From Coriobacteriales bacterium OH1046 (GTDB lineage Bacteria; Actinomycetota; Coriobacteriia; Coriobacteriales; Atopobiaceae): a stretch of 64,000 nt of DNA. The position numbers and the translations under genes were made by a program. The notes beneath the pieces were generated by a model, which was given only the letters and a program-made list of their open reading frames with translations, did not search any database and was not told where the DNA came from. The stretch's first letter is position 1, and each line of letters opens with the position of its first letter. Shown here piece by piece: positions 48,118-57,919 of the stretch. The stretch lies in assembly GCA_004010535.1 (NCBI GenBank), contig RQYE01000010.1, positions 29,436 through 93,435 of the forward strand. Direction: 5' to 3'.

Positions 48118-49947
48118 ATGCTCTTCCTCGGCCGTGCGATCAGAAGCAGCCTCCATAAACCGCAGACCGCAGAGCTCGCGGCGCTCACGACCGATTGGGG
48201 AGAGCGCTTGGATACGGCATGCCCGCTCGCCGAGCATCCCGACCCGCAGATGCGGCGCGCGAAGTGGGTTTCGTTGAACGGGGTATGGGACTGCGCGTTC
48301 GTCGCTTGCGACGATCCCGCTTCTGCGTGGAGGGGCGACTGCTCGCCTAAAGTACACGGCGGAACCATCGTCGTGCCCTTCTCGCCCGAAGCGCCCCTCT
48401 CGTCGGTGGGGAAACGCCCGCCAAAGGATGCGATCCTCGTCGAGTCCCGCGTGTTCCACCGGCCCGACCATGGTCTTGGCGAGCGCGTGATCCTGCACTT
48501 CGAGGCGGTGGATTGGGCCTGCTCGGTGTGGGTGAACGGGGCGAAGGCCTGCGAGCATGTGGGCGGCTATACGCCCTTCTCCTGCGATATCACGCCCTTC
48601 CTTTCGGATGGTCCGAACAGGCTCAGCCTGAGCATCTACGATCCTGGCGAGAAGGGCACGCAGCTGCGCGGCAAGCAGCGCATAGACCGCGGCACCATGT
48701 GGTATACCGCGCAGTCGGGCATCTGGCAGAGCGTGTGGTACGAGGTGGTGCCCGAGCATCATATCGAGCGCCTCGAGATCGCGCCCGATGCCGATGCCGC
48801 GCTGCTCGAGGTGCGTGCAGCTGTGAGCGGGGGAGATATGCCGCTCGAGGTCGAGGTCGTCGACGCCGGCCTCGTGGTCGCCCAGGCGACGGGCAACGCG
48901 CGGGGCGTCGAGCTCGCGCTCGGCTCGGTCCGCCTCTGGTCGCCCGACGATCCGCATCTCTACGATCTTGTCGTGCGCTATGGCGACGATACCGTGAGGA
49001 GCTACTGCGCCTTCCGGACCGCGACGGTCGAGCCCGATGAGATGGGCCGTCCGCGCTTCTGCCTCAACCATAGGCCCCTCTTCCTCCGGGGGATCCTGAA
49101 CCAGGGCTACTGGCCCGACGGCCTTCTCACCGCACCGTCCGACGAGGCCCTCGTCTTCGATATCGAGACCTGCAAGCGCCTCGGCTTCAACATGATGCGC
49201 ATGCATATCAAGCTCGAGCGCGAGCGCTTCTACTACCATGCCGACCGTCTGGGCATGCTCGTCTGGCAGGATATGGTGAGCGGGGGAGGCCCCCTCTCGG
49301 ATTGGCAGACGCAGCAGAAGCCCACGCTCTTCCCGCGCTCGTGGACGAGCATCGACGATAGGGATCCCATCGCTTGGGAGAAGCTCGCCGCAGGCGACCG
49401 GGCCTACCGTGAGGAGTGGTCATCCACGGCGCACGATGCGATCGTGCGCCTCTCCGCGCATCCGTGCATCGTGACCTGGGTGCTCTTCAACGAGGGCTGG
49501 GGCCAGTTCTGCGCCGGCGATGCCACGCGCATGGTGCGCGCGCTCGATCCGACCCGCCCCATCCTCTCCGTGAGCGGCTGGTACGACCAGGGCACGGGCG
49601 ATTACAAGGGCGTCCACAACTATTTCAGGCCGCAGAGGATCTGGCGCGATGGGGCGGCCAAGCCCCGTGCATTCGTGATCAGCGAGTTCGGCGGGCTGAC
49701 GTGGCACGTACCCGGGCACTCCTCGTGTCCCGAACCCTACGGGTATGCGGGCTTCGCCTCGATCGATGCGTGGCGCGCCGCGCTCTCCAAGCTCCTCTCG
49801 GATACCCGCAAGCTCGAGCGTGATGGGCTCGCGGGCTACGTCTACACGCAGGTTTCCGACGTCGAAGAGGAAACGAACGGCCTCATGAGCTACGATAGGC
49901 GCGTCATCAAGCTCGAGACGGGTCCGGGAAGCGAGAGCGGGCCATGA
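48118..49947 (+). CDS. Glycoside hydrolase family 2 protein
   Basis: A 609-residue cytoplasmic beta-glycosidase (galactosidase, glucuronidase or mannosidase type). The N-terminal sugar-binding domain begins at RRAKWVSLNGVWDCAF and is followed by the immunoglobulin-like domain. The catalytic barrel has the acid/base E459 in LFNEGWGQF and the nucleophile E523 in VISEFGG. No signal peptide is seen. It is followed by the deacetylase gene with a 4-base overlap. The precise sugar is not determined. Confidence 0.85.
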   Translation: MLFLGRAIRSSLHKPQTAELAALTTDWGERLDTACPLAEHPDPQMRRAKWVSLNGVWDCAFVACDDPASAWRGDCSPKVHGGTIVVPFSPEAPLSSVGKRPPKDAILVESRVFHRPDHGLGERVILHFEAVDWACSVWVNGAKACEHVGGYTPFSCDITPFLSDGPNRLSLSIYDPGEKGTQLRGKQRIDRGTMWYTAQSGIWQSVWYEVVPEHHIERLEIAPDADAALLEVRAAVSGGDMPLEVEVVDAGLVVAQATGNARGVELALGSVRLWSPDDPHLYDLVVRYGDDTVRSYCAFRTATVEPDEMGRPRFCLNHRPLFLRGILNQGYWPDGLLTAPSDEALVFDIETCKRLGFNMMRMHIKLERERFYYHADRLGMLVWQDMVSGGGPLSDWQTQQKPTLFPRSWTSIDDRDPIAWEKLAAGDRAYREEWSSTAHDAIVRLSAHPCIVTWVLFNEGWGQFCAGDATRMVRALDPTRPILSVSGWYDQGTGDYKGVHNYFRPQRIWRDGAAKPRAFVISEFGGLTWHVPGHSSCPEPYGYAGFASIDAWRAALSKLLSDTRKLERDGLAGYVYTQVSDVEEETNGLMSYDRRVIKLETGPGSESGP

Positions 49948-51071
49948 GACGGCGGAGCGATATGAGGCGGCAGCGCGACTACGGTTTGGGCGTCCTCTCC
50001 CTGGTGAGCATCCTGCTCGTGGCGGGGCTCGTCATGGGGGCGCTCCATCTGCGCAGGCTTATCGAGACAAGCGTCGGGCAGGATGCCGGCCCCTCTCCCG
50101 GCGACCAAATCGCCGTTATCCAGGACGGTGGGAAAACGCCCTTGGAGGAGGGCCGCATCGTCATGACGCTCTGCGGCAGCCACGAGACCGTCGTCCGTAC
50201 GGGCGAGAGCTATGTGGAGCCCGGCTGCCTCGTGCGCGATGTCGAGGAGGGCAACCTCACCGGCCGGGTGCAGGCGAGCGGCGAGGTCGACACCTCCACG
50301 CCGGGCACCTATACCGTCACCTATACCGTGACGAATGACGAGGGCATGAAAGCGCAGGCTACGCGCACGGTCCGCGTGACCGACGATGTCGCGTGGGACA
50401 GCGACGGCATCGCCGTCATGATGTACCACTACGTCTACGACCCCGCAAACCCGCCCGAGGATCTCAACGCCAACTACATCTCGACCGCCGAGCTCGAGGA
50501 GCAGCTTTCCTGGCTCCACGACAGCGGGTTCTACTACCCCTCGTGGGCCGAGCTGCGCGCCTACATCGACGGTTCCCATTCGCTTCCCGACAGGAGCGTC
50601 ATCCTGACCTTCGATGACGGCGAGTACGGATTCTTGGACCTGGGAATCCCGCTGCTCGAGAAATACGAGGTCACGGCCACGTCCTTCATCGAGTGCAACC
50701 GCGACGATATCGAGTACGTGCTCGATACCTATGCGAATCCCTATATCTGCTTCGAGTCGCACAGCTATTACCTGCATCATGCGGGTTCTTCGGGAATCGG
50801 CCACGGCGGGGTCATCTACGACCTCTCCGAGGACGAGCTCGTGGACGACCTGCAGCATGCGGTTGACATCCTCGGGACGAGCGGGGCCCTCGCCTACCCG
50901 TTCGGCGATGTGAGCGACGTCTCGGCGGCCGCCGTCGACCGCGTGGGCATCCTCTGCGCCTTCACCACCGAGTACGACTGGGTCTATGTGGGTTCCGACC
51001 ATACGCGCCTTCCGCGCGTGCGCGTCTCGGGGGGCAACGGCTTGGAGTACTTCCAGGGCTCGGTGTGGTAG
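49944..51071 (+). CDS. Polysaccharide deacetylase with Ig-like domain
   Basis: A 375-residue membrane-anchored protein. It has a single hydrophobic helix (GVLSLVSILLVAGLVMGAL, about 15-34) followed by a DUF5011-type Ig-like domain (ESYVEPGCLVRDVEEGNLT and the TYTVTYTVTNDEG strand, about 75-140). The C-terminal NodB-type deacetylase fold has LTFDDGEYG near 220 with the second motif FESHSYYLHH. Two metal histidines of the family are probably those in SHSYYLHH. It begins in the GH2 stop (ATGA), so the two genes act on the same polymer or cell wall. Confidence 0.85.
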   Translation: MRRRSDMRRQRDYGLGVLSLVSILLVAGLVMGALHLRRLIETSVGQDAGPSPGDQIAVIQDGGKTPLEEGRIVMTLCGSHETVVRTGESYVEPGCLVRDVEEGNLTGRVQASGEVDTSTPGTYTVTYTVTNDEGMKAQATRTVRVTDDVAWDSDGIAVMMYHYVYDPANPPEDLNANYISTAELEEQLSWLHDSGFYYPSWAELRAYIDGSHSLPDRSVILTFDDGEYGFLDLGIPLLEKYEVTATSFIECNRDDIEYVLDTYANPYICFESHSYYLHHAGSSGIGHGGVIYDLSEDELVDDLQHAVDILGTSGALAYPFGDVSDVSAAAVDRVGILCAFTTEYDWVYVGSDHTRLPRVRVSGGNGLEYFQGSVW

Positions 51072-51127
51072 CTTCCGTGGCAAGGCGACCGTGACGGGCG
51101 TGACAGGGGGACGGCGTGACAAATCAC

Positions 51128-51191
51128 GTGACAGGGGGACAGGTCATTTGTCACGCCCGCGGGCGTGACAAATGACCTGTCCCCCTGTCAC
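51128..51191. repeat. Palindromic element with 32-bp perfect arms
   Basis: The arms 51128-51159 and 51160-51191 are fully complementary with no loop. The sequence is closely related to that at 25226-25317. Flanking imperfect repeats extend it on both sides (from about 51090 to 51215). Confidence 0.95.
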
Positions 51192-51312
51192 GCCTGTCCC
51201 CCTTCACGCCCGTCTTCCCCTCCCCGCTCGATGTACGCGGCAAGCAGCCCGTCATCCCCAATATGCGGGCATCCTATACAATGGGAGGAACCTCAGCGAG
51301 CAAGGAGTCCGC

Positions 51313-52992
<1,680 letters not shown>

Positions 52993-53004
52993 GAGAAGGC
53001 TAGT

Positions 53005-53370
53005 ATGGCCAAGGAAGTCCTGTTCGTGGGGTATCCCCGCTGCTCCACCAGCAACAAGGCCCAGAAGTGGATGGACGGGCATGGCGTCGCCTACACCTTC
53101 CGGCATATCGTCGACGATCCCCCTACGGTAGCCGAGCTCTCCGCATGGATCGCCGCGAGCGGCCTTCCCTTTCGACGGTTCTTCAACACGAGCGGTAGGC
53201 TCTACCGTGCGCTCGATGTCAAGACCAAACTCGACCAGGGCATGGGACAGGATGGGGCCGTCGAGCTGCTTGCCACGGACGGCCTGCTCGTGAAGCACCC
53301 CATCGTCGTGGGAGATGGCTTCGTGCTGGTCGGGTTCCGCGAGGACGAGTGGGCGGCAACGCTCCTATAG
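53005..53370 (+). CDS. ArsC/Spx-family thioredoxin-fold protein
   Basis: A 121-residue small protein. It shows the single-cysteine site YPRCSTSNKA (C13), FNTSGRLYRALDVKTKL and the C-terminal LLVKHPIVV of the ArsC family. There is no second cysteine partner, so arsenate reduction is uncertain; the Spx- and YffB-like groups are alternatives. It is cotranscribed with ettA (12-base gap). Confidence 0.85.
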   Translation: MAKEVLFVGYPRCSTSNKAQKWMDGHGVAYTFRHIVDDPPTVAELSAWIAASGLPFRRFFNTSGRLYRALDVKTKLDQGMGQDGAVELLATDGLLVKHPIVVGDGFVLVGFREDEWAATLL

Positions 53371-53379
53371 GAGGCAGTG

Positions 53380-54432
53380 ATGGCGGATATCGCAGGCAAG
53401 CAGGGATTCCTCGCCCGCAAAGGCATCGAGGTCAGCTTCCAGCGCTACTGCATCGACGCGCTCGGCGCTATGGCGCAGGGCCTGTTCGCATCGCTTCTGA
53501 TCGGCACCATCTTCAATACGCTCGGCGACCTCGCGGGCCTCGAGGCCTGCAGGACCATCGGCGGGTTCGCGATGGCGGTCTCCGGTCCCGCGATGGCGAT
53601 TGCGATAGGCTCCGCCCTCCAGGCCCCGCCGCTCGTGCTCTTCTCGCTTGCCGCCGTGGGCCAGGCGGCCAATGCCGCCGGCGGCGCGGGCGGGCCGCTC
53701 GCCGTTCTCGTGGTCGCCATCGTGGCTGCCGAGTTCGGCAAGGCCGTCTCCAAGGAGACGCGCGTCGACATCCTCGTGACTCCCGGCGTCACGGTAGGCT
53801 TGGGCTGTGCGTTCGCCCTGCTCGTCGCACCGTGGATCGGCGCTGCGGCATCCTCCGTGGGCCAGCTCATCATGTGGGCGACCGAGCTCCAGCCCTTCTT
53901 CATGGGCATCATCGTCGCGGTGGTCATCGGGGTCGCGCTCACGCTGCCCATCTCGTCTGCGGCTATCTGCGCCGCCCTCTCGCTCACCGGCCTCGCCGGC
54001 GGCGCGGCCCTTGCGGGCTGCTGCGCCCAGATGGTGGGCTTCGCGGTGGCGAGCTTCAGGGAGAACGGCGCGGGCGGCCTGATCAGCCAGGGCATCGGCA
54101 CCTCCATGCTGCAGATGAAAAACATCGTGAGGAAGCCGTCGGTATGGGTGCCGGCCCTCGTGGCTTCCGCCGTCAACGGCCCCATCGCCACCTGCATCTT
54201 CGGCATGGAGCAGAACGGCGCCGCCATCGCGAGCGGCATGGGCACCTGCGGTCTCGTGGGGCCCATCGGCCTCTACACCGGCTGGATTGCCGATGGCATC
54301 GCGCCCGGTGCGTTCGAATGGCTGGGCATGATCGTCGTGTGCGCCGTGGTGCCTGCGGTGGTCGCAGGGGCCGTCTCCGAGCTCATGCGCCGCACGGGTA
54401 TCATCGCCGATGGCGACATGGCGCTCGACTAG
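53380..54432 (+). CDS. PTS_EIIC_2-type membrane permease
   Basis: A 350-residue membrane protein with about ten hydrophobic helices. It resembles the PTS_EIIC_2 family (PF13303), whose members usually lack EIIA/EIIB domains. Diagnostic regions are FQRYCIDALGAMAQGLFASL, the MAVSGPAMAIAIGSAL helix, LPISSAAICAALSLTGLAGG and MEQNGAAIASGMGTCGLVGP. The ATG at 53380 is preferred over the GTG at 53377, since GAGG is 5 bases before it. No EIIA/EIIB genes are nearby, so function without phosphorylation is possible. A terminator hairpin follows. Confidence 0.82.
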   Translation: MADIAGKQGFLARKGIEVSFQRYCIDALGAMAQGLFASLLIGTIFNTLGDLAGLEACRTIGGFAMAVSGPAMAIAIGSALQAPPLVLFSLAAVGQAANAAGGAGGPLAVLVVAIVAAEFGKAVSKETRVDILVTPGVTVGLGCAFALLVAPWIGAAASSVGQLIMWATELQPFFMGIIVAVVIGVALTLPISSAAICAALSLTGLAGGAALAGCCAQMVGFAVASFRENGAGGLISQGIGTSMLQMKNIVRKPSVWVPALVASAVNGPIATCIFGMEQNGAAIASGMGTCGLVGPIGLYTGWIADGIAPGAFEWLGMIVVCAVVPAVVAGAVSELMRRTGIIADGDMALD

Positions 54433-54433
54433 G

Positions 54434-54480
54434 GGAGGATGTCCAGGCCGACGCCGCGCGGAGGCCGTCCTCCCTGTCTT
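54434..54480 (+). terminator. Hairpin after the permease gene
   Basis: GGAGGA (54434-54439) pairs with TCCTCC (54468-54473), and an inner GGCC/GGCC pair is enclosed; CTGTCTTT follows. Confidence 0.55.
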
Positions 54481-54572
54481 TGGATTGCCTGCCCGATCAT
54501 CAAAGGCTTGCCCTGTCGTCTGGAGGAGATGCGCAGAATGCTCTGAGAAGAAACCAGTTCAAATCTAGGCCC

Positions 54573-54603
54573 TTGCTTTTATGTCCTTCCGCTACCGTAG
54601 AAT
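54573..54603 (+). promoter_or_regulatory. Promoter of cas3
   Basis: TTGCTT (54573-54578) and TAGAAT (54598-54603) are 19 bases apart; TGCTTT (54574-54579) gives 18. Transcription would begin near 54610, about 35 bases before the cas3 ATG. Confidence 0.5.
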
Positions 54604-54644
54604 CTTATTCGATCTTCCTTATGGTCTGGCGCCAGGAGGTGGCA

Positions 54645-56948
54645 ATGGAAAACGTGTTTGTATGGGATTTCACTACGGGCCCGGTTTCGCACATAAGCGA
54701 GGACGGCCGTATCGAGCTTGTTGCGACGCACCTGCGTGAGGTTGCGGACATGGCGGAGCATTTCGCTAGTGAGACCGGTCTCGCCGGTCTCGATAGATAT
54801 GCGCGCACTGCAGGTGCATATCACGATCTGGGAAAGTATTCGAATGCATTTCAGGAGCGAATCCTGCGAGACGGTCCCAAGATCGATCACTCTACGGCCG
54901 GCGCATACGACCTGATCACTAGGAACAGAAACGCGTGGCCGCTCTCCTACTGCGTGGCCGGCCATCACGGAGGCCTTCCGGATGGCGGGGTCAAGGGCGA
55001 GGTTGCAGTCACTCTCGTAGGCAGGCTCAACAAGATGGAAGGTGGATATCTTCCGTCTTACGAGGCATGGCGTTCCGATCCTGCGCTTGAAGAGTTGCTC
55101 CAAGTGGACATCACGAGTGCCATCGGCCTCTCCGCAGACATACCGACTGGCATTGACCGATCCGGATTCCAGTGCTTCTCACTCTCCTTCATGATTCGGA
55201 TGATTTTCAGCTGCCTTGTCGATGCAGACTTCCTGTGCACCGAGCGCTTCACGACAGGCTCCATACGTCCGCGCCCCACGGAAGAGCCGCTGGAAGTCCT
55301 TCTCAGCCGACTCGAGGAGAAGCTTAGAGGCTTCTATCCTCCAGGAAACGAGCTGAACAAGCTCAGGTGCAAAGTCCTCGATGACTGCGGCGAGCGTTCG
55401 AAGGACACACCAGGTATCTTCACTCTCACGGTTCCGACTGGCGGCGGCAAGACGCTGTCTGTAGCACGTTTCGCCCTCAAACACGCCGTGGAGCATGGCA
55501 TGAGGAGAGTCATCGTTGCCGAGCCATATACCTCGATCATTGAGCAGAATGCTCAGGTCTATCGAGAGATCCTTGGTGAGGGTAGCGTACTTGAGCATCA
55601 CAGCAACCATGAGTTCCACGATGACGATGATCCCAAGGCGCGCACCATGAGCCTTGCGTCCGAGAACTGGGACGTACCTGTGGTAGTGACCACCAATGTT
55701 CAGCTCTTCGAATCGTTCTTCGCGAGCAGTACCTCCCGGGCTAGGAAGTTGCACAACATTGCCCGCAGCGTGATCGTGCTCGACGAAGCCCAAATGCTGC
55801 CGATCAAATACCTTTACCCTTGCATCCGCTCCCTTGTGGAACTCGTGCGCAACTACGGCTGCTCCGTAGTCCTCTGCACTGCTACTCAACCCTCGCTCAA
55901 TCGATATTTCGAGGAGTGGGGACTCTCCGTACGCGAGATCGTGCGCGACGAAAAGACCTTATCGCGGGCCCTCCGCCGGGTCGACTATCAGAATATCGGG
56001 TATATCACGGATTCTGAGCTTGCTGAGATGCTCGCCGGGCATCATCAAGTTCTCTGTATCGTAAACAGTAGAAAGCAGGCCCGAAGCCTCTACGGGGAAG
56101 TGGCGGCACTCTGCGGTGATGACTCGACATTTCATCTGACAACGCTTATGCATCCTGCGCACCGGCAACGCACATTAACCACCATACGACGTTATCTGCA
56201 GGAAGATGCTCCGTGTCGCGTTATCGCTACGAGTCTTGTGGAAGCGGGGGTCGATCTCGACTTTCCTGCGGTATTCAGGGCACTGGCAGGTTTGGATTCG
56301 ATTGTGCAGGCAGGCGGTCGCTGTAACCGCGAGGGGAAGAATCCCGCGCTTGAAAGCATCGTGCGAATATTCGAGCCCATCTCAGATGGGGGGGATGGAG
56401 GTGCCTACTGCATTCCTTCCGAGATCATGAACCGTATAGGCGCCGTAAGACCTCTTCTGGAGAATAACGGGGTGGCAACCTTCGACTCCCTGGAGACCAT
56501 ACAAGCCTACTACGATCGTCTGTACAAGTATCGGGGCGATAGGGAGCGCAACCACTCTACCTTGGATGAAAAGGGCATTATCGAGTATATGTCCAAGGCG
56601 GTTCCCCAAGAGACGAATAAAGGCCGGACGCTTCTTTCATTCCCCTTTGCAAAGGTCGGAGCGGATTTCCAACTCATAGAGAGTCCGACGTGTGACATCG
56701 TCGTGCCTTCGGATGAGGTTGCCGGGGAAGTTGGCGCTTTGCGCGCGGGGTGTGCGATGCGTCGGGATATGAGGAGGCTTGGACGCCATACTGTGCATAT
56801 TTATCAGGATGACCTGAAGAGACTCAACAGCATAGGTGCTTTGACATGCATCGAACCCAACTTGTTCGTGCTTGATGACCCGACGCTCTACAGCGAGAAA
56901 CTCGGCTTGAGCACCGCCGTGTCAGGAGGTAATGCGATGTGCTTTTAG
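54645..56948 (+). CDS. cas3: CRISPR-associated helicase-nuclease Cas3 (type I-C)
   Basis: A 767-residue protein that degrades target DNA recruited by Cascade. The HD nuclease domain has H29, H60-D61 (AYHDLGKYS) and H107-H108 (AGHHGG). The helicase domain has Walker A VPTGGGKT (263-270), DEAQ (380-383), TATQP (412-416), and motif VI in AGGRCNREG. Translation starts at ATG 54645 behind AGGAGGTGGCA; longer in-frame extensions upstream have no domain. It has its own promoter and is separated from the Cascade genes by 305 bases that hold a crRNA-like element on the opposite strand. Confidence 0.95.
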   Translation: MENVFVWDFTTGPVSHISEDGRIELVATHLREVADMAEHFASETGLAGLDRYARTAGAYHDLGKYSNAFQERILRDGPKIDHSTAGAYDLITRNRNAWPLSYCVAGHHGGLPDGGVKGEVAVTLVGRLNKMEGGYLPSYEAWRSDPALEELLQVDITSAIGLSADIPTGIDRSGFQCFSLSFMIRMIFSCLVDADFLCTERFTTGSIRPRPTEEPLEVLLSRLEEKLRGFYPPGNELNKLRCKVLDDCGERSKDTPGIFTLTVPTGGGKTLSVARFALKHAVEHGMRRVIVAEPYTSIIEQNAQVYREILGEGSVLEHHSNHEFHDDDDPKARTMSLASENWDVPVVVTTNVQLFESFFASSTSRARKLHNIARSVIVLDEAQMLPIKYLYPCIRSLVELVRNYGCSVVLCTATQPSLNRYFEEWGLSVREIVRDEKTLSRALRRVDYQNIGYITDSELAEMLAGHHQVLCIVNSRKQARSLYGEVAALCGDDSTFHLTTLMHPAHRQRTLTTIRRYLQEDAPCRVIATSLVEAGVDLDFPAVFRALAGLDSIVQAGGRCNREGKNPALESIVRIFEPISDGGDGGAYCIPSEIMNRIGAVRPLLENNGVATFDSLETIQAYYDRLYKYRGDRERNHSTLDEKGIIEYMSKAVPQETNKGRTLLSFPFAKVGADFQLIESPTCDIVVPSDEVAGEVGALRAGCAMRRDMRRLGRHTVHIYQDDLKRLNSIGALTCIEPNLFVLDDPTLYSEKLGLSTAVSGGNAMCF

Positions 56949-56951
56949 GGG

Positions 56952-57072
56952 TTGGGGCAGACGCGAAAGCGTCTGCCCCAAGTATGCGGCCACTAAGATG
57001 ACCTACCCAGCATTAATTTCAACCCACATCTTCACTGAAGCCGTGTCTGTACGAAAAGGCTTGCGGATGACT
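56952..57072 (-). ncRNA. crRNA-like guide (CreR/CreA type) candidate between cas3 and cas5c
   Basis: Read on the minus strand, 57027-57016 is GTGGGTTGAAAT, identical to the last 12 bases of the type I-C repeat. A pseudo-spacer of 34 bases (57015-56982) follows, then a perfect 13-bp hairpin with a 4-base loop (56981-56952). A short stem (CTTC/GAAG) precedes the repeat-like part, and a -10-like TATAGT lies at 57084-57079. The pseudo-spacer starts TAATGCTGGGTA, which recurs behind TTC in the cas5c promoter (57155-57144 on the minus strand; TTC at 57158-57156). In Cascade terms the pseudo-spacer has a 12-base seed match with a PAM; the rest does not match. This would block the promoter without Cas3 cutting. 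Confidence 0.65.
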
Positions 57073-57096
57073 CGTACTACTATAGCGGGAAGAGCG

Positions 57097-57133
57097 AAAA
57101 GCACTGATTCCTACAAAAAGCACTGATTCCTAC
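57097..57133. repeat. Tandem 18-base direct repeat between divergent promoters
   Basis: AAAAGCACTGATTCCTAC occurs at 57097-57114 and 57116-57133, with a period of 19. It lies between the -10 of the minus-strand RNA and the -35 of the cas5c operon, where a regulator of both could bind. Confidence 0.85.
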
Positions 57134-57138
57134 ATAGT

Positions 57139-57166
57139 TTTATTACCCAGCATTAGAAATTATATT
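57139..57166 (+). promoter_or_regulatory. Promoter of the Cascade operon containing the guide target
   Basis: TTTATT (57139-57144) and TATATT (57161-57166) are 16 bases apart. Between them TACCCAGCATTA (57144-57155) and GAA (57156-57158) form, on the minus strand, TTC plus a 12-base match to the pseudo-spacer of the adjacent RNA candidate. The transcript would have a leader of about 80 bases before cas5c. Confidence 0.6.
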
Positions 57167-57253
57167 CTAGTTTCATCTTGAAATAGTCTATCCTTGGCAT
57201 ATCGGATAAACGGACTCCGTTGGGGTCATGAAAAGCAGGGAGGTGAGGAGAAA

Positions 57254-57919
57254 ATGGCATTCGGATTTAAAGTCGAGGTCTGGGGCGACTATGCGTGCTT
57301 CACTCGTCCGGAGTTCAAAGTCGAACGCATGACATACGACATCATGACGCCGAGCGCCGCACGCGGATTGTTGGAATCGATAAGCTGGCATCCAGGTATG
57401 CGTTATGTTATCGATCGCATCCATATCCTCAACGAGATTCGCTACACCAGCGTGCGTCGTAACGAGCTCAAGTCAAAGGCATTGGCAAGCGCCATGCGAT
57501 CTGCGGTCAATGGGAAAAGTCCGATTCCTCATATCGACAGGGTGGCCGATATCCAGCAACGTGCGTCCGTGGTCTTGACCGACGTGCGTTATGTGATCGA
57601 ATGTCACTTCGAGCTCACGCTTGACGCAAACGAGATGGACAGCGTCGGCAAGTTCTGCGACATCCTTAGAAGGAGGCTGGCGAGGGGGCAGTGCTATTCG
57701 CAGCCGTATCTCGGGACACGAGAGTTTGCGGCGAACTTTAGGGCGTGGCCGGACGGGCAGGAGATTTGCGGTTACTATTCGGATGCGGGAGAACACGACC
57801 TAGGGTTTATGCTCTACGATATGGACTACCGCAACCCTGAGGACATCGTTCCCATGTTCTTCAGGGCAAAGATGGTAGATGGTGTGGTTGACGTGGCAGG
57901 AAGCGAGGTGTATCGCTGA
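57254..57919 (+). CDS. cas5c: Cas5c (Cas5d), crRNA-processing Cascade subunit
   Basis: A 221-residue RAMP protein that in type I-C both cuts the crRNA precursor and caps the 5' handle (no cas6 exists). It starts KVEVWGDYACFTRPEFKVER, includes TPSAARGLLESISWHPGMRY, and ends with a region of low conservation. Start 57254 lies behind GGAGGTGAGGAG; the longer frame from 57194 has no RBS. The 3' end overlaps cas8c by one base. It is first in the operon, hence a direct target of the putative autorepression. Confidence 0.93.
   Translation: MAFGFKVEVWGDYACFTRPEFKVERMTYDIMTPSAARGLLESISWHPGMRYVIDRIHILNEIRYTSVRRNELKSKALASAMRSAVNGKSPIPHIDRVADIQQRASVVLTDVRYVIECHFELTLDANEMDSVGKFCDILRRRLARGQCYSQPYLGTREFAANFRAWPDGQEICGYYSDAGEHDLGFMLYDMDYRNPEDIVPMFFRAKMVDGVVDVAGSEVYR

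Noticed and set aside
53349..54644. Very long (1199-residue) frame ending as Cas3
   Set aside because: Only the part from 54645 has Cas3 content and an RBS; the upstream part is a shadow of the permease gene in another frame.
56952..56981. Hairpin after cas3 as a simple terminator of cas3
   Set aside because: It has a perfect 13-bp stem and may end cas3 transcription as well, but it lacks a T-run on the plus strand, and its exact distance of one spacer length from the repeat-like segment favours a role in the minus-strand RNA. Kept as part of that feature.
57228..57332. 34-residue ORF (MKSREVRRKWHS...) with AGG/AGA codons as a possible CreT toxin
   Set aside because: It overlaps the cas5c RBS and coding start in another frame and its Arg codons are simply the purine-rich RBS. 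The self-repression interpretation needs no toxin, though a toxin cannot be excluded.
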